DNA from: Methylorubrum suomiense
GTDB lineage: Bacteria; Pseudomonadota; Alphaproteobacteria; Rhizobiales; Beijerinckiaceae
DNA: 64,000 bases
NCBI RefSeq assembly: GCF_022179765.1
Contig: NZ_BPRE01000001.1
Location: forward strand, 186,001-250,000
Direction of reading: 5' to 3'
Shown here piece after piece: positions 20,177 through 28,656 of the stretch. The notes beneath the pieces were generated by a model that made no database searches, was not told the origin of the DNA, and was given only the letters and a program-made list of their open reading frames with translations. Within the stretch, counting starts at the first letter, position 1, and each line of letters opens with the position of its first letter. The position numbers and the translations under genes were made by a program.

Positions 20177-21013
20177 ATGGCATTCCACGACCCCGTCCCG
20201 CAGATCACGCTGAACGACGGGCAGGCGATCCCGCAGATCGGTTTCGGCGTCTATCGGCTCGAAGAGACACAGGCGCCCGCCCTGGTCGGCACGGCGCTCG
20301 GGAGCGGCTATCGCTCGGTCGACACGGCGTCGGTCTACGGCAACGAGGCGGGGGTCGGACGCGCCCTGCGCGAGACCACCGTGCCGCGCTCCGCCGTGTT
20401 CGTGACGACCAAGCTCTGGAACGACGACCAGGGCTACGACGCGACGCTGCACGCCTTCGAGGCGAGCCTCGCCCGGCTCGCGGTCGAGGCGGTCGACCTC
20501 TACCTGATCCATTGGCCCTGCCCGGATCGCGGGCTCTATCTCGACAGCTGGCGCGCCCTAATCCGCCTGCGTGAGGAGGGCCGGGCCCGCTCGATCGGCG
20601 TGTCGAACTTCACCGAGGGACAGCTCGACCGCCTCGTGTCCGAGACCGGTGTCAGCCCGGCCCTCAACCAGATCGAGCTGCATCCGCATTTCCAGCAGCA
20701 CGCCCTGCGGGCCGCCCATGCCCGCCTCGGCATCGTCACCGAGGCCTGGAGCCCGCTGGGCAAGGCGCAGATCCTCGACGATCCGGTGATCGCCCGCATC
20801 GCCGGCCGGCTCGGCCGGACCGCGGCGCAGGTGGTCCTGCGCTGGCATGTCGAGAACGGTTTCGTGGCGATCCCGAAATCCGCCACGCCGTCTCGGATCT
20901 CCGAGAATCTCGACGTATTCGGCTTCAGCCTGACGGAGGACGACCACACCGCCATCGCCGGGCTCGACCGGGCGGACGGGCGGATCGGGCCGGATCCGGC
21001 GACGCTGCAGTAA
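20177..21013 (+). CDS. Aldo/keto reductase (2,5-diketogluconate reductase-like)
   Basis: A 278-residue, NADPH-dependent carbonyl reductase. The AKR catalytic tetrad is visible: Asp and Tyr in SVDTASVYGNEAGVG, Lys in TTKLWND and His in LIHWPCP. The family fold is a TIM barrel with cofactor contacts near the end (IPKSATPSRISENLDVFGF). Sequence is typical of DkgA/B-type enzymes that reduce 2,5-diketo-D-gluconate and methylglyoxal. The ATG at 20177 begins directly before the barrel; upstream in-frame residues lie in the preceding gene. It ends 101 bases before the convergent HWE kinase. Confidence 0.92.
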   Translation: MAFHDPVPQITLNDGQAIPQIGFGVYRLEETQAPALVGTALGSGYRSVDTASVYGNEAGVGRALRETTVPRSAVFVTTKLWNDDQGYDATLHAFEASLARLAVEAVDLYLIHWPCPDRGLYLDSWRALIRLREEGRARSIGVSNFTEGQLDRLVSETGVSPALNQIELHPHFQQHALRAAHARLGIVTEAWSPLGKAQILDDPVIARIAGRLGRTAAQVVLRWHVENGFVAIPKSATPSRISENLDVFGFSLTEDDHTAIAGLDRADGRIGPDPATLQ

Positions 21014-21043
21014 CTCCGCCGAGAGCATCGGCACGAGAGGTCG

Positions 21044-21065
21044 GCATCGGCGTTCGGGCCGATGC
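21044..21065. terminator. Hairpin between convergent genes
   Basis: GCATCGG (21044-21050) and CCGATGC (21059-21065) pair across an eight-base loop, followed by TTCAA. It lies between the ends of the reductase and the kinase and could stop transcription from either side. The T-run is weak. Confidence 0.4.
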
Positions 21066-21114
21066 TTCAAGCGCCCGTGGGCGTGGGATCGGAGACGACA
21101 TCCGGCCCGACGGT

Positions 21115-23388
21115 TTACCCCGCCAGCGGAAGGGGCTTGGCCGCCGCCAGCTCCGTCCCGCCCTTGCGTTCCAGCAGGCCCGGAGGCGGCACCGGTGCCT
21201 CGATGGTGCAGACCACACCCTCCGGCTCGTAGATCAGCTCGACGGTACCGGCGAGTTCGCGGGCGAGGCTGCGCTCGATCAGCCGCGAGCCGAAGCCGCG
21301 GCGGGTCGGCGGCTTCACCGGCGGCCCGCCGGCCTCGCTCCAGCGCAGCGAGAGGTGGAGGTCGGGCGTGCGCTGCACGGTCCACGAGATCGTCACCTTG
21401 CCGCCCTCGCGCGAGAGGGCGCCGTACTTGACCGCGTTGGTGCCGAGTTCGTGCAGCGCCATGGCGATCGACAGCGCCAACCGCGGCGCGAGCCGCAGGC
21501 GCGGCCCCAGGACGGCGAAGCGCGCCTCCTGGCCGTCGGCCGCCTCCAGCGGGCGGATCGCATCCGCCACGACGGTCTTCAGTTCGGCGCCCTCCCAGCT
21601 CTCGCGGGTCAGCACGTCGTGGGCGCGGGCGAGGGCGAGGAGCCGCGCTTCGAAGGCCGCGCGGGCGGCCTCCGCCTCCTCGCCGTCGAGGCCGCGCAGG
21701 GATTGCATCGCGATCGACTGCACGGTGGCCAGGGTGTTCTTCACCCGATGATTCAGCTCGTTGATGAGCAGGCGCAGATGCTCCTCGGCGCGCTTGGCGT
21801 CGGTGACGTCGACGCTGCACCCGGTGAAGCCCAGGAAGGTGCCGCCATCGTCGAGGCGCGGCACGCCCTCGCAGCGCAGCCAGCGGATCTCGCCGGTCCG
21901 GTCGATCACCCGCATCTCCGCCCGGAACGGCCGGCGGCTCTCGAACGCCTCCTCGAAGGTCGCGAGGAACACCGGCAGGTCCGGCGGATGGACGATCGAC
22001 TCCCAGCCCGAGCCCGCCATCTCGGTGGCGGGACGACCGAACAGATGGTCGAAATGCATGTTGGCGAAGACCACCTGAGCGATCTCGTCGGTCATCCAGA
22101 TCAGGGCCGGCGCGGAATCGGCCATGTGGCGGAAGCGGGCCTCGCTCTCCTTGAGGGCCGAGAGGCCGCGCTGGGTCTCGGCCAGGGCCCGGTCGCGCTC
22201 CTCGCTGCGGGTGCGCAAGCGAAGGGAGGCCTCCGACAGCACGTCGCCGAGCCGGCGGATCTCGTGGATCGGCGAGGCGATGCGCGGGATCGCCTGCCCG
22301 CGGGCGAGGGCCGGACCGGAGGCGGCGAGCTGGCGGAGCGGCTTGGACACCCGCGACCAGAGATGCACCGCGAGCACCGAGGAGGTCGCGAGCACGAGCA
22401 GGCCGAACCCGCTGAAGGCCCAGAGCCAGCGGTGGAGCCGCTCGTCGACGAGTTCCCGCGGAATGCTCGCCGCCGCGGTCCAGCCATTGAGCCGCGAGCG
22501 CGCCTCCACCACGGTGACGGGCTTGAAGGCGCGGTCGCGGCCCTCCCAGACTCCGGGGGTGCCGGTCGTTTTCTGGCGGAGCGTCGCCAATCGCGGGCGT
22601 CCGATCACGCCGGGCAGTTCGGGCAGGCGCGCCAGCACGATGCCGTCGCGGTCGGACACGCCCGAGACCCAGCCCCGCACCTGCTCGCGGGCGAGGATGC
22701 CCTCGATGCGGCTCACCGGTACGGCGAAGCTGAGGAGGTAGGTGACGGCGTCGTCGATCCGCACCGGCACGGCGACCGCGTAGGACGCCTGATCGGGAGT
22801 CGCCCCCGCGAGATAGCCCGTCACCATCGAGCGCTGCCCGCTGGCGCGGAGTTCGTGATCCACCGGCAGGGTGGTGACCGGGAGCGGCGCGCCCGTCGGC
22901 AGGGCGGTGTTGACGATTTGCTGGCCGTCGAGGCGGCGGAGCACGATGTCGAGGCCGGTGGCGTCGCGCACCAGACGCGCCTGGTTCTCGAAATTGGTGA
23001 ACTCGCCGTCCTTGAGCCGGGGCGAGGTCGCGAGCGTCTGGAGCACCGAGACGAGGCCGGCGGTGTCGCGGTCGATCGAGAGCGCGATGCCGCGCACGTT
23101 CTCCCGGGCGTCCTGCTCGAAACGGGCGCGCTCCGTCGCGGCGTAGCGGGCGAGCAGGATCGCGGTGAAGATCAGCCCCGGGCCGATCAGCGCGATCACC
23201 AGCATGATCAGGTAGAATTGCGTGGAGAAGCCGCGCTGGCCGAGCCGCGCCAGCAGGCGGCGAAGGCCCGCCTCCCGCGGCGCGCGGACCGGGGCAGCCG
23301 CCGCGGGCTCCGCCGGAGCGGAGCCCCTCCCCGCCGACGGCTCCGCCTCGGCGCGGGTCTCAGGATCGGTGCGCAGCACGATCGACAT
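21115..23388 (-). CDS. HWE-family sensor histidine kinase with PAS domain
   Basis: A 757-residue membrane kinase. A proline/alanine-rich N-terminus is followed by a helix (about residues 57-80), a large periplasmic dCache-like sensor, a second helix (about 320-345), a PAS domain (about 420-540) and a kinase core. The H-box ELNHRVKNTLATVQS puts the phospho-accepting His near residue 547. The N-box is ALHELGTNAVKYGAL, the WxE signature is WSE, and the G-box is GFGSRLIER. These define the HWE/HisKA_2 group. Such kinases often feed the PhyR/EcfG general stress response in alphaproteobacteria, but no partner is next to it. Its start overlaps the SelT-like gene by 29 bases. Confidence 0.88.
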   Translation of the reverse strand: MSIVLRTDPETRAEAEPSAGRGSAPAEPAAAAPVRAPREAGLRRLLARLGQRGFSTQFYLIMLVIALIGPGLIFTAILLARYAATERARFEQDARENVRGIALSIDRDTAGLVSVLQTLATSPRLKDGEFTNFENQARLVRDATGLDIVLRRLDGQQIVNTALPTGAPLPVTTLPVDHELRASGQRSMVTGYLAGATPDQASYAVAVPVRIDDAVTYLLSFAVPVSRIEGILAREQVRGWVSGVSDRDGIVLARLPELPGVIGRPRLATLRQKTTGTPGVWEGRDRAFKPVTVVEARSRLNGWTAAASIPRELVDERLHRWLWAFSGFGLLVLATSSVLAVHLWSRVSKPLRQLAASGPALARGQAIPRIASPIHEIRRLGDVLSEASLRLRTRSEERDRALAETQRGLSALKESEARFRHMADSAPALIWMTDEIAQVVFANMHFDHLFGRPATEMAGSGWESIVHPPDLPVFLATFEEAFESRRPFRAEMRVIDRTGEIRWLRCEGVPRLDDGGTFLGFTGCSVDVTDAKRAEEHLRLLINELNHRVKNTLATVQSIAMQSLRGLDGEEAEAARAAFEARLLALARAHDVLTRESWEGAELKTVVADAIRPLEAADGQEARFAVLGPRLRLAPRLALSIAMALHELGTNAVKYGALSREGGKVTISWTVQRTPDLHLSLRWSEAGGPPVKPPTRRGFGSRLIERSLARELAGTVELIYEPEGVVCTIEAPVPPPGLLERKGGTELAAAKPLPLAG

Positions 23389-23695
23389 GTCCCAGGTCCC
23401 GGCTCGGGTCGAGCCGGTCGCGCACCCTCTGCTTGAGGGTCTTCACGTCGGGAAAGCCTCCGTCACGCACACGCTCCCAGATCGTCTCCCCCTCGAGCTC
23501 GATGGCGAAGACCCCGCCGGTGGCGGGCCGGAGCGCGACCTCGCCGAGATCGTCGCGGAAAGTCGACAGAAGTTCCTGCGCCATCCAGGCGGCGCGCAGG
23601 AGCCATTGGCACTGCGTGCAATAGGTGATCGCGACCCGTGGCCGGGTGGGACGCGACGGGATTGCGTCGTCGGAAGCCTCGTCCATGGCAGGCAC
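23360..23695 (-). CDS. SelT/SelW/SelH-family thioredoxin-like protein
   Basis: A 111-residue Rdx-family protein. The redox motif CTQC in ITYCTQCQWLLRAAWMAQEL occurs near residue 26, followed by the usual beta-strand GGVFAIELEGETIWERV, where EGETIWER is family-typical. Cys replaces the selenocysteine seen in animal homologues. Biochemical role is not established; a redox function is likely. The 3' end overlaps the start of the HWE kinase by 29 bases, so the kinase is probably translated from the same transcript. An alternative ATG nine bases inside is equally possible. Confidence 0.85.
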   Translation of the reverse strand: MPAMDEASDDAIPSRPTRPRVAITYCTQCQWLLRAAWMAQELLSTFRDDLGEVALRPATGGVFAIELEGETIWERVRDGGFPDVKTLKQRVRDRLDPSRDLGHVDRAAHRS

Positions 23696-23977
23696 AGCGG
23701 CCCTATCGGCCCGGCCTTGTCAACCGTTGGCCCGCGTCGCGACGGGTTCGTCATCCCAGGATGAGGCGGGGGAACACGTCACCTTGCGCCGCCGCCGTTC
23801 GTCCAGGCTTCCCTCCGCAAGGCCGGAATGGCGGCAGGGATATGCGATGCATCCCGCCCCAATCCCCTCGTCCGCTCGATCTTCACTCCCCCGCCTTCCC
23901 GCGGCGGCCCGCCGCACCTATCTCCCGGCGGCAAGGCCCCGCTTCCCGGACGCCCGCCCCCTGGAGAGATGCCGCCC

Positions 23978-24613
23978 ATGTCCGTCAGCCTCAGCCCCCC
24001 GGCGGCGCTTCGCACGCCCGTGCTCGGCCGGATCGCCAGCGCGCTCGCCGCCCTGTGGCTGTCGCTCTGCCTCTCGGGCTGCGGGGCGATCAACCGGGTG
24101 CCGAGCCTGGAGGAGCAGGCGAAATCCTCCTGGAGCGAGGTGCAGAACCAGTACCAGCGCCGGGCGGACCTGATCCCCAACCTCGTCGAGACGGTGAAGG
24201 GTTACGCCAAGCAGGAGCAGGAGACGCTGACCAGGGTGACGGAAGCCCGCGCCAAGGCCACCAGCGTCCAAGTCGATGCCTCGACGGTGAACGACCCGGC
24301 CAAGTTCAAGCAGTTCCAGGACGCGCAGAATCAGCTCTCCGGCGCGCTCGGACGCCTGCTCGCCTCGGTCGAAGCCTATCCGGATCTCAAATCCAACCAG
24401 AACTTCCTGGCCCTGCAATCGCAGCTGGAGGGCACGGAGAACCGCATTGCGGTGGCCCGGCGCGACTACATCCAGTCGGTCCAGGCCTACAACACCGAGA
24501 TCCGCACCATCCCCGGCCGCTGGATCGCCTCGTGGTTCTACCCCGAAGCGAAGCCCATGGAGACCTTCACCTCGACGCCCGGCTCGGAGCGCGCGCCGAA
24601 CGTGAAATTCTAG
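23978..24613 (+). CDS. lemA: LemA-family lipoprotein
   Basis: A 211-residue protein of the LemA family. A basic, hydrophobic signal (RIASALAALWLSLCLSGC) ends in the lipobox LSGC near residue 34, so it is probably lipid-anchored. The conserved segments are NQYQRRADLIPNLVETVKGY, DAQNQLSGALGRLLASVEAYP and FLALQSQLEGTENRIAVAR. LemA proteins form an alpha-helical domain on the cell surface or in the periplasm; their role is unclear. I prefer the ATG at 23978 over that at 23969, because GGAGAG lies nine bases upstream of it. The next gene, a TPM-domain protein, starts 13 bases after its stop, a common lemA-TPM pairing. Confidence 0.92.
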   Translation: MSVSLSPPAALRTPVLGRIASALAALWLSLCLSGCGAINRVPSLEEQAKSSWSEVQNQYQRRADLIPNLVETVKGYAKQEQETLTRVTEARAKATSVQVDASTVNDPAKFKQFQDAQNQLSGALGRLLASVEAYPDLKSNQNFLALQSQLEGTENRIAVARRDYIQSVQAYNTEIRTIPGRWIASWFYPEAKPMETFTSTPGSERAPNVKF

Positions 24614-24626
24614 CCCCGGCCGAGGG

Positions 24627-25406
24627 GTGAACCCGCGCGCGCAGGGCGTCCTCGCCCGGCTGGCGGCCTCGCTGGCCTTCCTGCTGCTTGCCCTGGCCCC
24701 GGCGCTGGCCGCCGAGCCCGACCTTCCGCCCCTCACCGGGCGCATCGTCGACGGCGCCGGCATCCTCTCGCCGGAGGCGGAGGCGCGGATCGAGGGCAAG
24801 CTTAAGGCACACGACGACAAGTCCGGCGATCAGGTCGCGGTCGCCACCGTGCCCTCGCTCCAGGGCCTCACCGTCGAGGATTTCGCGAACCGCCTGTTCC
24901 GGGCCTGGAAGCTCGGACAGGCCAAGACCAACAACGGCGTCCTGCTCCTCGTGGCGCCGACGGAGCGCAAGGTCCGCATCGAGGTCGGCTACGGGCTGGA
25001 AGGCGCGCTCACCGACGCCCTCACCAAGGTCATCATCACCACCGCGATCACGCCGCGCTTCAAGCAGGGCGACTTTTCCGGCGGCGTCGAGGCCGGGATC
25101 GACGCGATCCTCTCGATCCTGTCGGGCGATGCCGAGGAGTGGCAGCGGCGCGCACCGGTCCGCGAGGACAGCGTCGATCCCGTCACGGTCGGGTTCTGGA
25201 TCCTCGTCATCATCGTCGTCGTCCTCGTCATGGCGCGGATGAATTCCGGCGGGCGGCGTGGGCGCGGCGGCGGCATCGTGCTCATCCCCGGCTCATCCGG
25301 CGGCTGGGGCGGAGGCTTCTCCGACGGGGGCGGTTTCTCGGGGGGCGGCGGGTTCTCCGGCGGGGGCGGCTCGTCGGGCGGCGGGGGAGCCTCCGGTGAC
25401 TGGTAG
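24627..25406 (+). CDS. TPM-domain protein with Gly-rich tail
   Basis: A 259-residue protein with a signal peptide, an N-terminal TPM domain (about residues 35-165, including RIVDGAGILSPEAEARIEGK and RKVRIEVGYGLEGALTDA), one membrane helix (about 190-207, VGFWILVIIVVVLVMAR) and a tail of Gly/Ser repeats such as GGGFSGGGGFSGGGG. The layout is that of the TPM phosphatase-like/YgcG family, linked elsewhere to thylakoid or membrane protein quality control. The start is a GTG that closely follows a weak ribosome site. It is between lemA (13-base gap) and a second TPM gene, which starts inside its last codons. Confidence 0.88.
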   Translation: MNPRAQGVLARLAASLAFLLLALAPALAAEPDLPPLTGRIVDGAGILSPEAEARIEGKLKAHDDKSGDQVAVATVPSLQGLTVEDFANRLFRAWKLGQAKTNNGVLLLVAPTERKVRIEVGYGLEGALTDALTKVIITTAITPRFKQGDFSGGVEAGIDAILSILSGDAEEWQRRAPVREDSVDPVTVGFWILVIIVVVLVMARMNSGGRRGRGGGIVLIPGSSGGWGGGFSDGGGFSGGGGFSGGGGSSGGGGASGDW

Positions 25407-26022
25407 CGCGGTGATCCTGAGCGAAGCCGAGCGCGCGCGGATCGCGCGGGCGATCGGCCGGGCCGAGGCCGGCACGGCGGGCGAAATCGTCGTGCTGGTG
25501 GCGGCCCGCGCCGGACTCTACCGCTCGCCCGCCCTCGCCCTGGCGCTCGCGGTGGCGCTCGCCCTGCCCTGGCCGCTGATCCTGCTGACGCATCTCTCCG
25601 CCGCCGAGATCGCGCTGGCCCAGGCCGGCGGCGTGCTCGCGGCGCTGGCTGCCACGCTGAACGAGCGGGTGCGCATCGCCCTCACCCCCCGCCCCTGGCG
25701 GCACGAGCGGGCCCGCGCGGCGGCCCGCCACGAGTTCCTGGCGCACGGGCTCCCCGCCACGCGGGGGCGCACCGGCGTCCTGATCTACGTCGCCTTGGCC
25801 GAGCGCTACGCCGAGATCGTCGCGGATTCCGCGGTGCGAGCCCGCATCCCCGACGGGGAATGGCGCGTGGTCCTGGGCGATCTCCTCGCGGCGGCCGGAC
25901 GCGGCGAACTGGGGCCCGGCCTCGTCGTGGCGGTGGAGCGGGTCGGCGGGGTGCTGGAAGCGGCTTTCCCCGGGGACAAGGCCGGCAACGAATTGCCCAA
26001 CCGCGTCATCGTGCTGGAGTGA
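25396..26022 (+). CDS. TPM-domain membrane protein, second
   Basis: A 208-residue protein starting with the GTG at 25396, inside the end of the preceding gene (11-base overlap). GGGGGAG lies six bases ahead. It begins with a TPM-like helix (ILSEAERARIARAIGRAE) and GEIVVLVAARAGLYRSP. Two hydrophobic segments follow (about 45-65 and 70-90), then an R/A-rich part and LIYVALAERYAEIVADSAV, which recalls the TPM core. Such shorter paralogues follow the first TPM gene in many alphaproteobacteria. A role with LemA and the first TPM protein in the envelope is inferred from order only. Confidence 0.82.
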   Translation: MTGSAVILSEAERARIARAIGRAEAGTAGEIVVLVAARAGLYRSPALALALAVALALPWPLILLTHLSAAEIALAQAGGVLAALAATLNERVRIALTPRPWRHERARAAARHEFLAHGLPATRGRTGVLIYVALAERYAEIVADSAVRARIPDGEWRVVLGDLLAAAGRGELGPGLVVAVERVGGVLEAAFPGDKAGNELPNRVIVLE

Positions 26023-26179
26023 GGCTTTTGCCGGGACTGCAAGAGCGCGCTCGAAGTACCCGTTGAAGGATCGCGGAGTGTGTAGCCTCTGCAACTGGCC
26101 TCAGGGAGAAAATTGCGCCAAACAAGGTCCGTCAAGGCCGCCTTAATCAAGAATGCGGCCATCACGGAGTGAGGCGTCA

Positions 26180-28240
26180 ATGGGCGCGGTACAGAAACAC
26201 GGGCCCTGGGCCCTGGTGGGAGCGCTCGGCGCGGCGGCGCTCGCCATCGTCGCGACGCAGCGCGGCGAGTCGATCAACGCCCTGTGGGTCGTGGTGGCCG
26301 CCGTCTGCGTCTACCTGATCGCCTACCGCTATTACTCGCTCTACATCGCCGACAAGGTGATGCGCCTCGATCCCAAGCGCGAGACCCCGGCCCACCGCCA
26401 CAACGACGGCCTCGACTACGTCCCTACCAACAAGACCGTGCTGTTCGGCCACCATTTCGCGGCGATCGCGGGCGCGGGCCCGCTGGTCGGCCCGGTGCTC
26501 GCCGCGCAGATGGGCTATCTGCCCGGCATGCTCTGGATCCTCGCCGGCGTGGTGCTCGCGGGCGCGGTGCAGGACTTCATGGTCCTGTTCATCTCGATGC
26601 GCCGCGACGGGCGCTCGCTGGGTGAGCTGATCCGGGCCGAGCTCGGCGTCATCCCCGGCGTGATCGCCCTGTTCGGCACCTTCATGATCATGGTGATCCT
26701 GCTGGCGGTGCTGGCGATGATCGTCGTCAAGGCGCTGGCCGAGAGCCCCTGGGGCACCTTCACGGTCGCGGCCACGATCCCGATCGCGATCCTGATGGGC
26801 CTCTACGCGCGCTACATCCGGCCGGGCAAGATCGGCGAGGTCTCGATCATCGGCTTCGTCCTGCTCATGGCCGCGATCATCGGCGGCGGCCAGATCAACG
26901 AGCACCCGGTCTGGGGCCCGGCCTTCACCTTCACCGGCACGCAGCTCACCTGGATGCTGATCGGCTACGGCTTCGTCGCCGCGATCCTGCCCGTGTGGCT
27001 GCTGCTCGCCCCGCGCGACTACCTCTCGACCTTCCTCAAGATCGGCACCATCATCGGTCTGGCGCTCGGCATCGTCGTCGTCGCCCCGCACATGCAGATG
27101 CCGGCCATGACGAAGTTCGTCGACGGCACCGGCCCGGTCTGGGCGGGCTCGCTGTTCCCGTTCCTGTTCATCACCATCGCCTGCGGCGCGGTCTCGGGCT
27201 TCCACGCCCTGATCTCCTCGGGCACCACGCCGAAGCTCGTCGACAACGAGATGGACACCCGCTTCATCGGCTATGGCGGCATGCTGATGGAGAGCTTCGT
27301 CGCGATCATGGCGCTGGTCGCCGCGAGCGTGATCGATCCGGGCATCTACTTCACCATGAACTCCCCCGGCGCCCTGCTCGGCACCACGCCGGAGACCGCC
27401 GCGGCGGCCGTGACGACCAAGCTCGGCTTCCCCATCGCGGCCGAGACGATCGCCCAAACCGCCAAGGATGTCGGCGAGCACTCGATCATCTCGCGCGTCG
27501 GCGGCGCCCCGACGCTCGCCGTCGGCATGGCCCACATCATCTCCTCCGCCATCGGCGGCAAGGCGATGATGGCCTTCTGGTACCACTTCGCGATCCTGTT
27601 CGAGGCCCTGTTCATCCTCACCGCCGTGGATGCCGGCACGCGCGCCGGGCGCTTCATGCTGCAGGATCTGCTCGGCCTGCTCTCGCCGCGCTTCAAGGAT
27701 ACCTCGGCCTGGGCGCCCAGCATGGTGGCCACCGCGCTCTGCGTCGCCGCCTGGGGCTACTTCCTCTACCAGGGAGTGACCGACCCGTTGGGCGGCATCT
27801 ACACGCTGTGGCCGCTGTTCGGCATCTCGAACCAGATGCTGGCGGCGGTGGCGCTGACGCTCGCCACCGTGGTGATCTTCAAGATGAAGCGCGAGCGCTA
27901 CGCGTTCGTCACGATCATCCCGACCGTTTGGCTCTGCATCTGCACCCTGACCGCGGGCTGGCAGAAGATCTTCTCTCCCGACCCGAAGATCGGCTTCCTC
28001 AGCCACGCCGACCGCTTCTCGGCGGCCATCGCCGAGGGCAAGGTGCTGGCCCCGGCCAAGAGCATGGACGACATGCACAAGATCGTCTTCAACGACCGCG
28101 TCGACACGGTGCTCGCCGTGTTCTTCGTGTGCCTCGTCGTGGCGATCGTGGTGTTCGGCGCCAAGGCCTGCCTCAAGGCCTATCGCAGCGACCGCTGGAC
28201 GGCTCTGGAAGCCGATTCCAAGCTCGCCCCGGCGGAGTGA
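26180..28240 (+). CDS. cstA: CstA-family carbon starvation/pyruvate transporter
   Basis: A 686-residue polytopic membrane protein of the CstA/BtsT family, with about 16-18 hydrophobic segments spanning the length. CstA-type proteins take up peptides or pyruvate under carbon limitation. Conserved landmarks are ATNKTVLFGHHFAAIAGAGP-like text near residue 85, RRDGRSLGELIRAELG, FHALISSGTTPKL and WPLFGISNQMLAA. The ATG at 26180 is preceded by a GGAG and gives a normal N-terminal helix. ybdD follows after four bases, as in many genomes, and a strong terminator ends the pair. Confidence 0.95.
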   Translation: MGAVQKHGPWALVGALGAAALAIVATQRGESINALWVVVAAVCVYLIAYRYYSLYIADKVMRLDPKRETPAHRHNDGLDYVPTNKTVLFGHHFAAIAGAGPLVGPVLAAQMGYLPGMLWILAGVVLAGAVQDFMVLFISMRRDGRSLGELIRAELGVIPGVIALFGTFMIMVILLAVLAMIVVKALAESPWGTFTVAATIPIAILMGLYARYIRPGKIGEVSIIGFVLLMAAIIGGGQINEHPVWGPAFTFTGTQLTWMLIGYGFVAAILPVWLLLAPRDYLSTFLKIGTIIGLALGIVVVAPHMQMPAMTKFVDGTGPVWAGSLFPFLFITIACGAVSGFHALISSGTTPKLVDNEMDTRFIGYGGMLMESFVAIMALVAASVIDPGIYFTMNSPGALLGTTPETAAAAVTTKLGFPIAAETIAQTAKDVGEHSIISRVGGAPTLAVGMAHIISSAIGGKAMMAFWYHFAILFEALFILTAVDAGTRAGRFMLQDLLGLLSPRFKDTSAWAPSMVATALCVAAWGYFLYQGVTDPLGGIYTLWPLFGISNQMLAAVALTLATVVIFKMKRERYAFVTIIPTVWLCICTLTAGWQKIFSPDPKIGFLSHADRFSAAIAEGKVLAPAKSMDDMHKIVFNDRVDTVLAVFFVCLVVAIVVFGAKACLKAYRSDRWTALEADSKLAPAE

Positions 28241-28244
28241 CACC

Positions 28245-28475
28245 ATGACCGCACCAGCATCGTCGCAGAACTTTCGCGATCGCCTGAAGGCGTTCAACAA
28301 ATGCATCTGCGACGGCGCGCGCCTTATGGTGGGCCAGGGCGATTACGGCACCTACGTCGCCCATATCCAGAAGACCCACCCGGATCAGGCGCCGATGACC
28401 GAGCGTGAGTTCTTCCGCAATCGCGAGAACGCGCGTTTCGGCGTCGGCAATACCTCGGGCTTTCGCTGCTGCTAG
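28245..28475 (+). CDS. YbdD/YjiX-family small protein
   Basis: A 76-residue soluble protein of the YbdD/YjiX (DUF466) family. The family region DYGTYVAHIQKTHPDQ and the ending FFRNRENARFGVGN are clear. Two terminal Cys (RCC) are unusual. The partner upstream is cstA, four bases away; the pairing is known in enterics and is probably functional, perhaps as a transporter accessory, but the mechanism is unknown. Confidence 0.9.
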   Translation: MTAPASSQNFRDRLKAFNKCICDGARLMVGQGDYGTYVAHIQKTHPDQAPMTEREFFRNRENARFGVGNTSGFRCC

Positions 28476-28554
28476 GGCGGCAATCCCAATCCTTGAGGCT
28501 GTCGACCTAAAGAATACTCGCCGGGACAGTCATTATAATCAGTATAAAAAGAAG

Positions 28555-28593
28555 CGCCGTCAGTTCCTATTCTTGGAGCTGGCGGCGTTTTTT
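28555..28593 (+). terminator. Strong rho-independent terminator of cstA-ybdD
   Basis: A 13-bp stem with two G-T pairs (28555-28567 with 28575-28587) around TATTCTT, followed by six Ts. This is among the clearest terminators in the window. Confidence 0.9.
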
Positions 28594-28656
28594 CGCGTGC
28601 ATCTCGCCAAAGCTCGGATAGTCTGCCGCCACATCAAGTTTGGGGGTTGGACAGGA

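Noticed and set aside
28405..28656. Longer start for the DUF898 protein
   Set aside because: The extension would run through the end of ybdD and its terminator.
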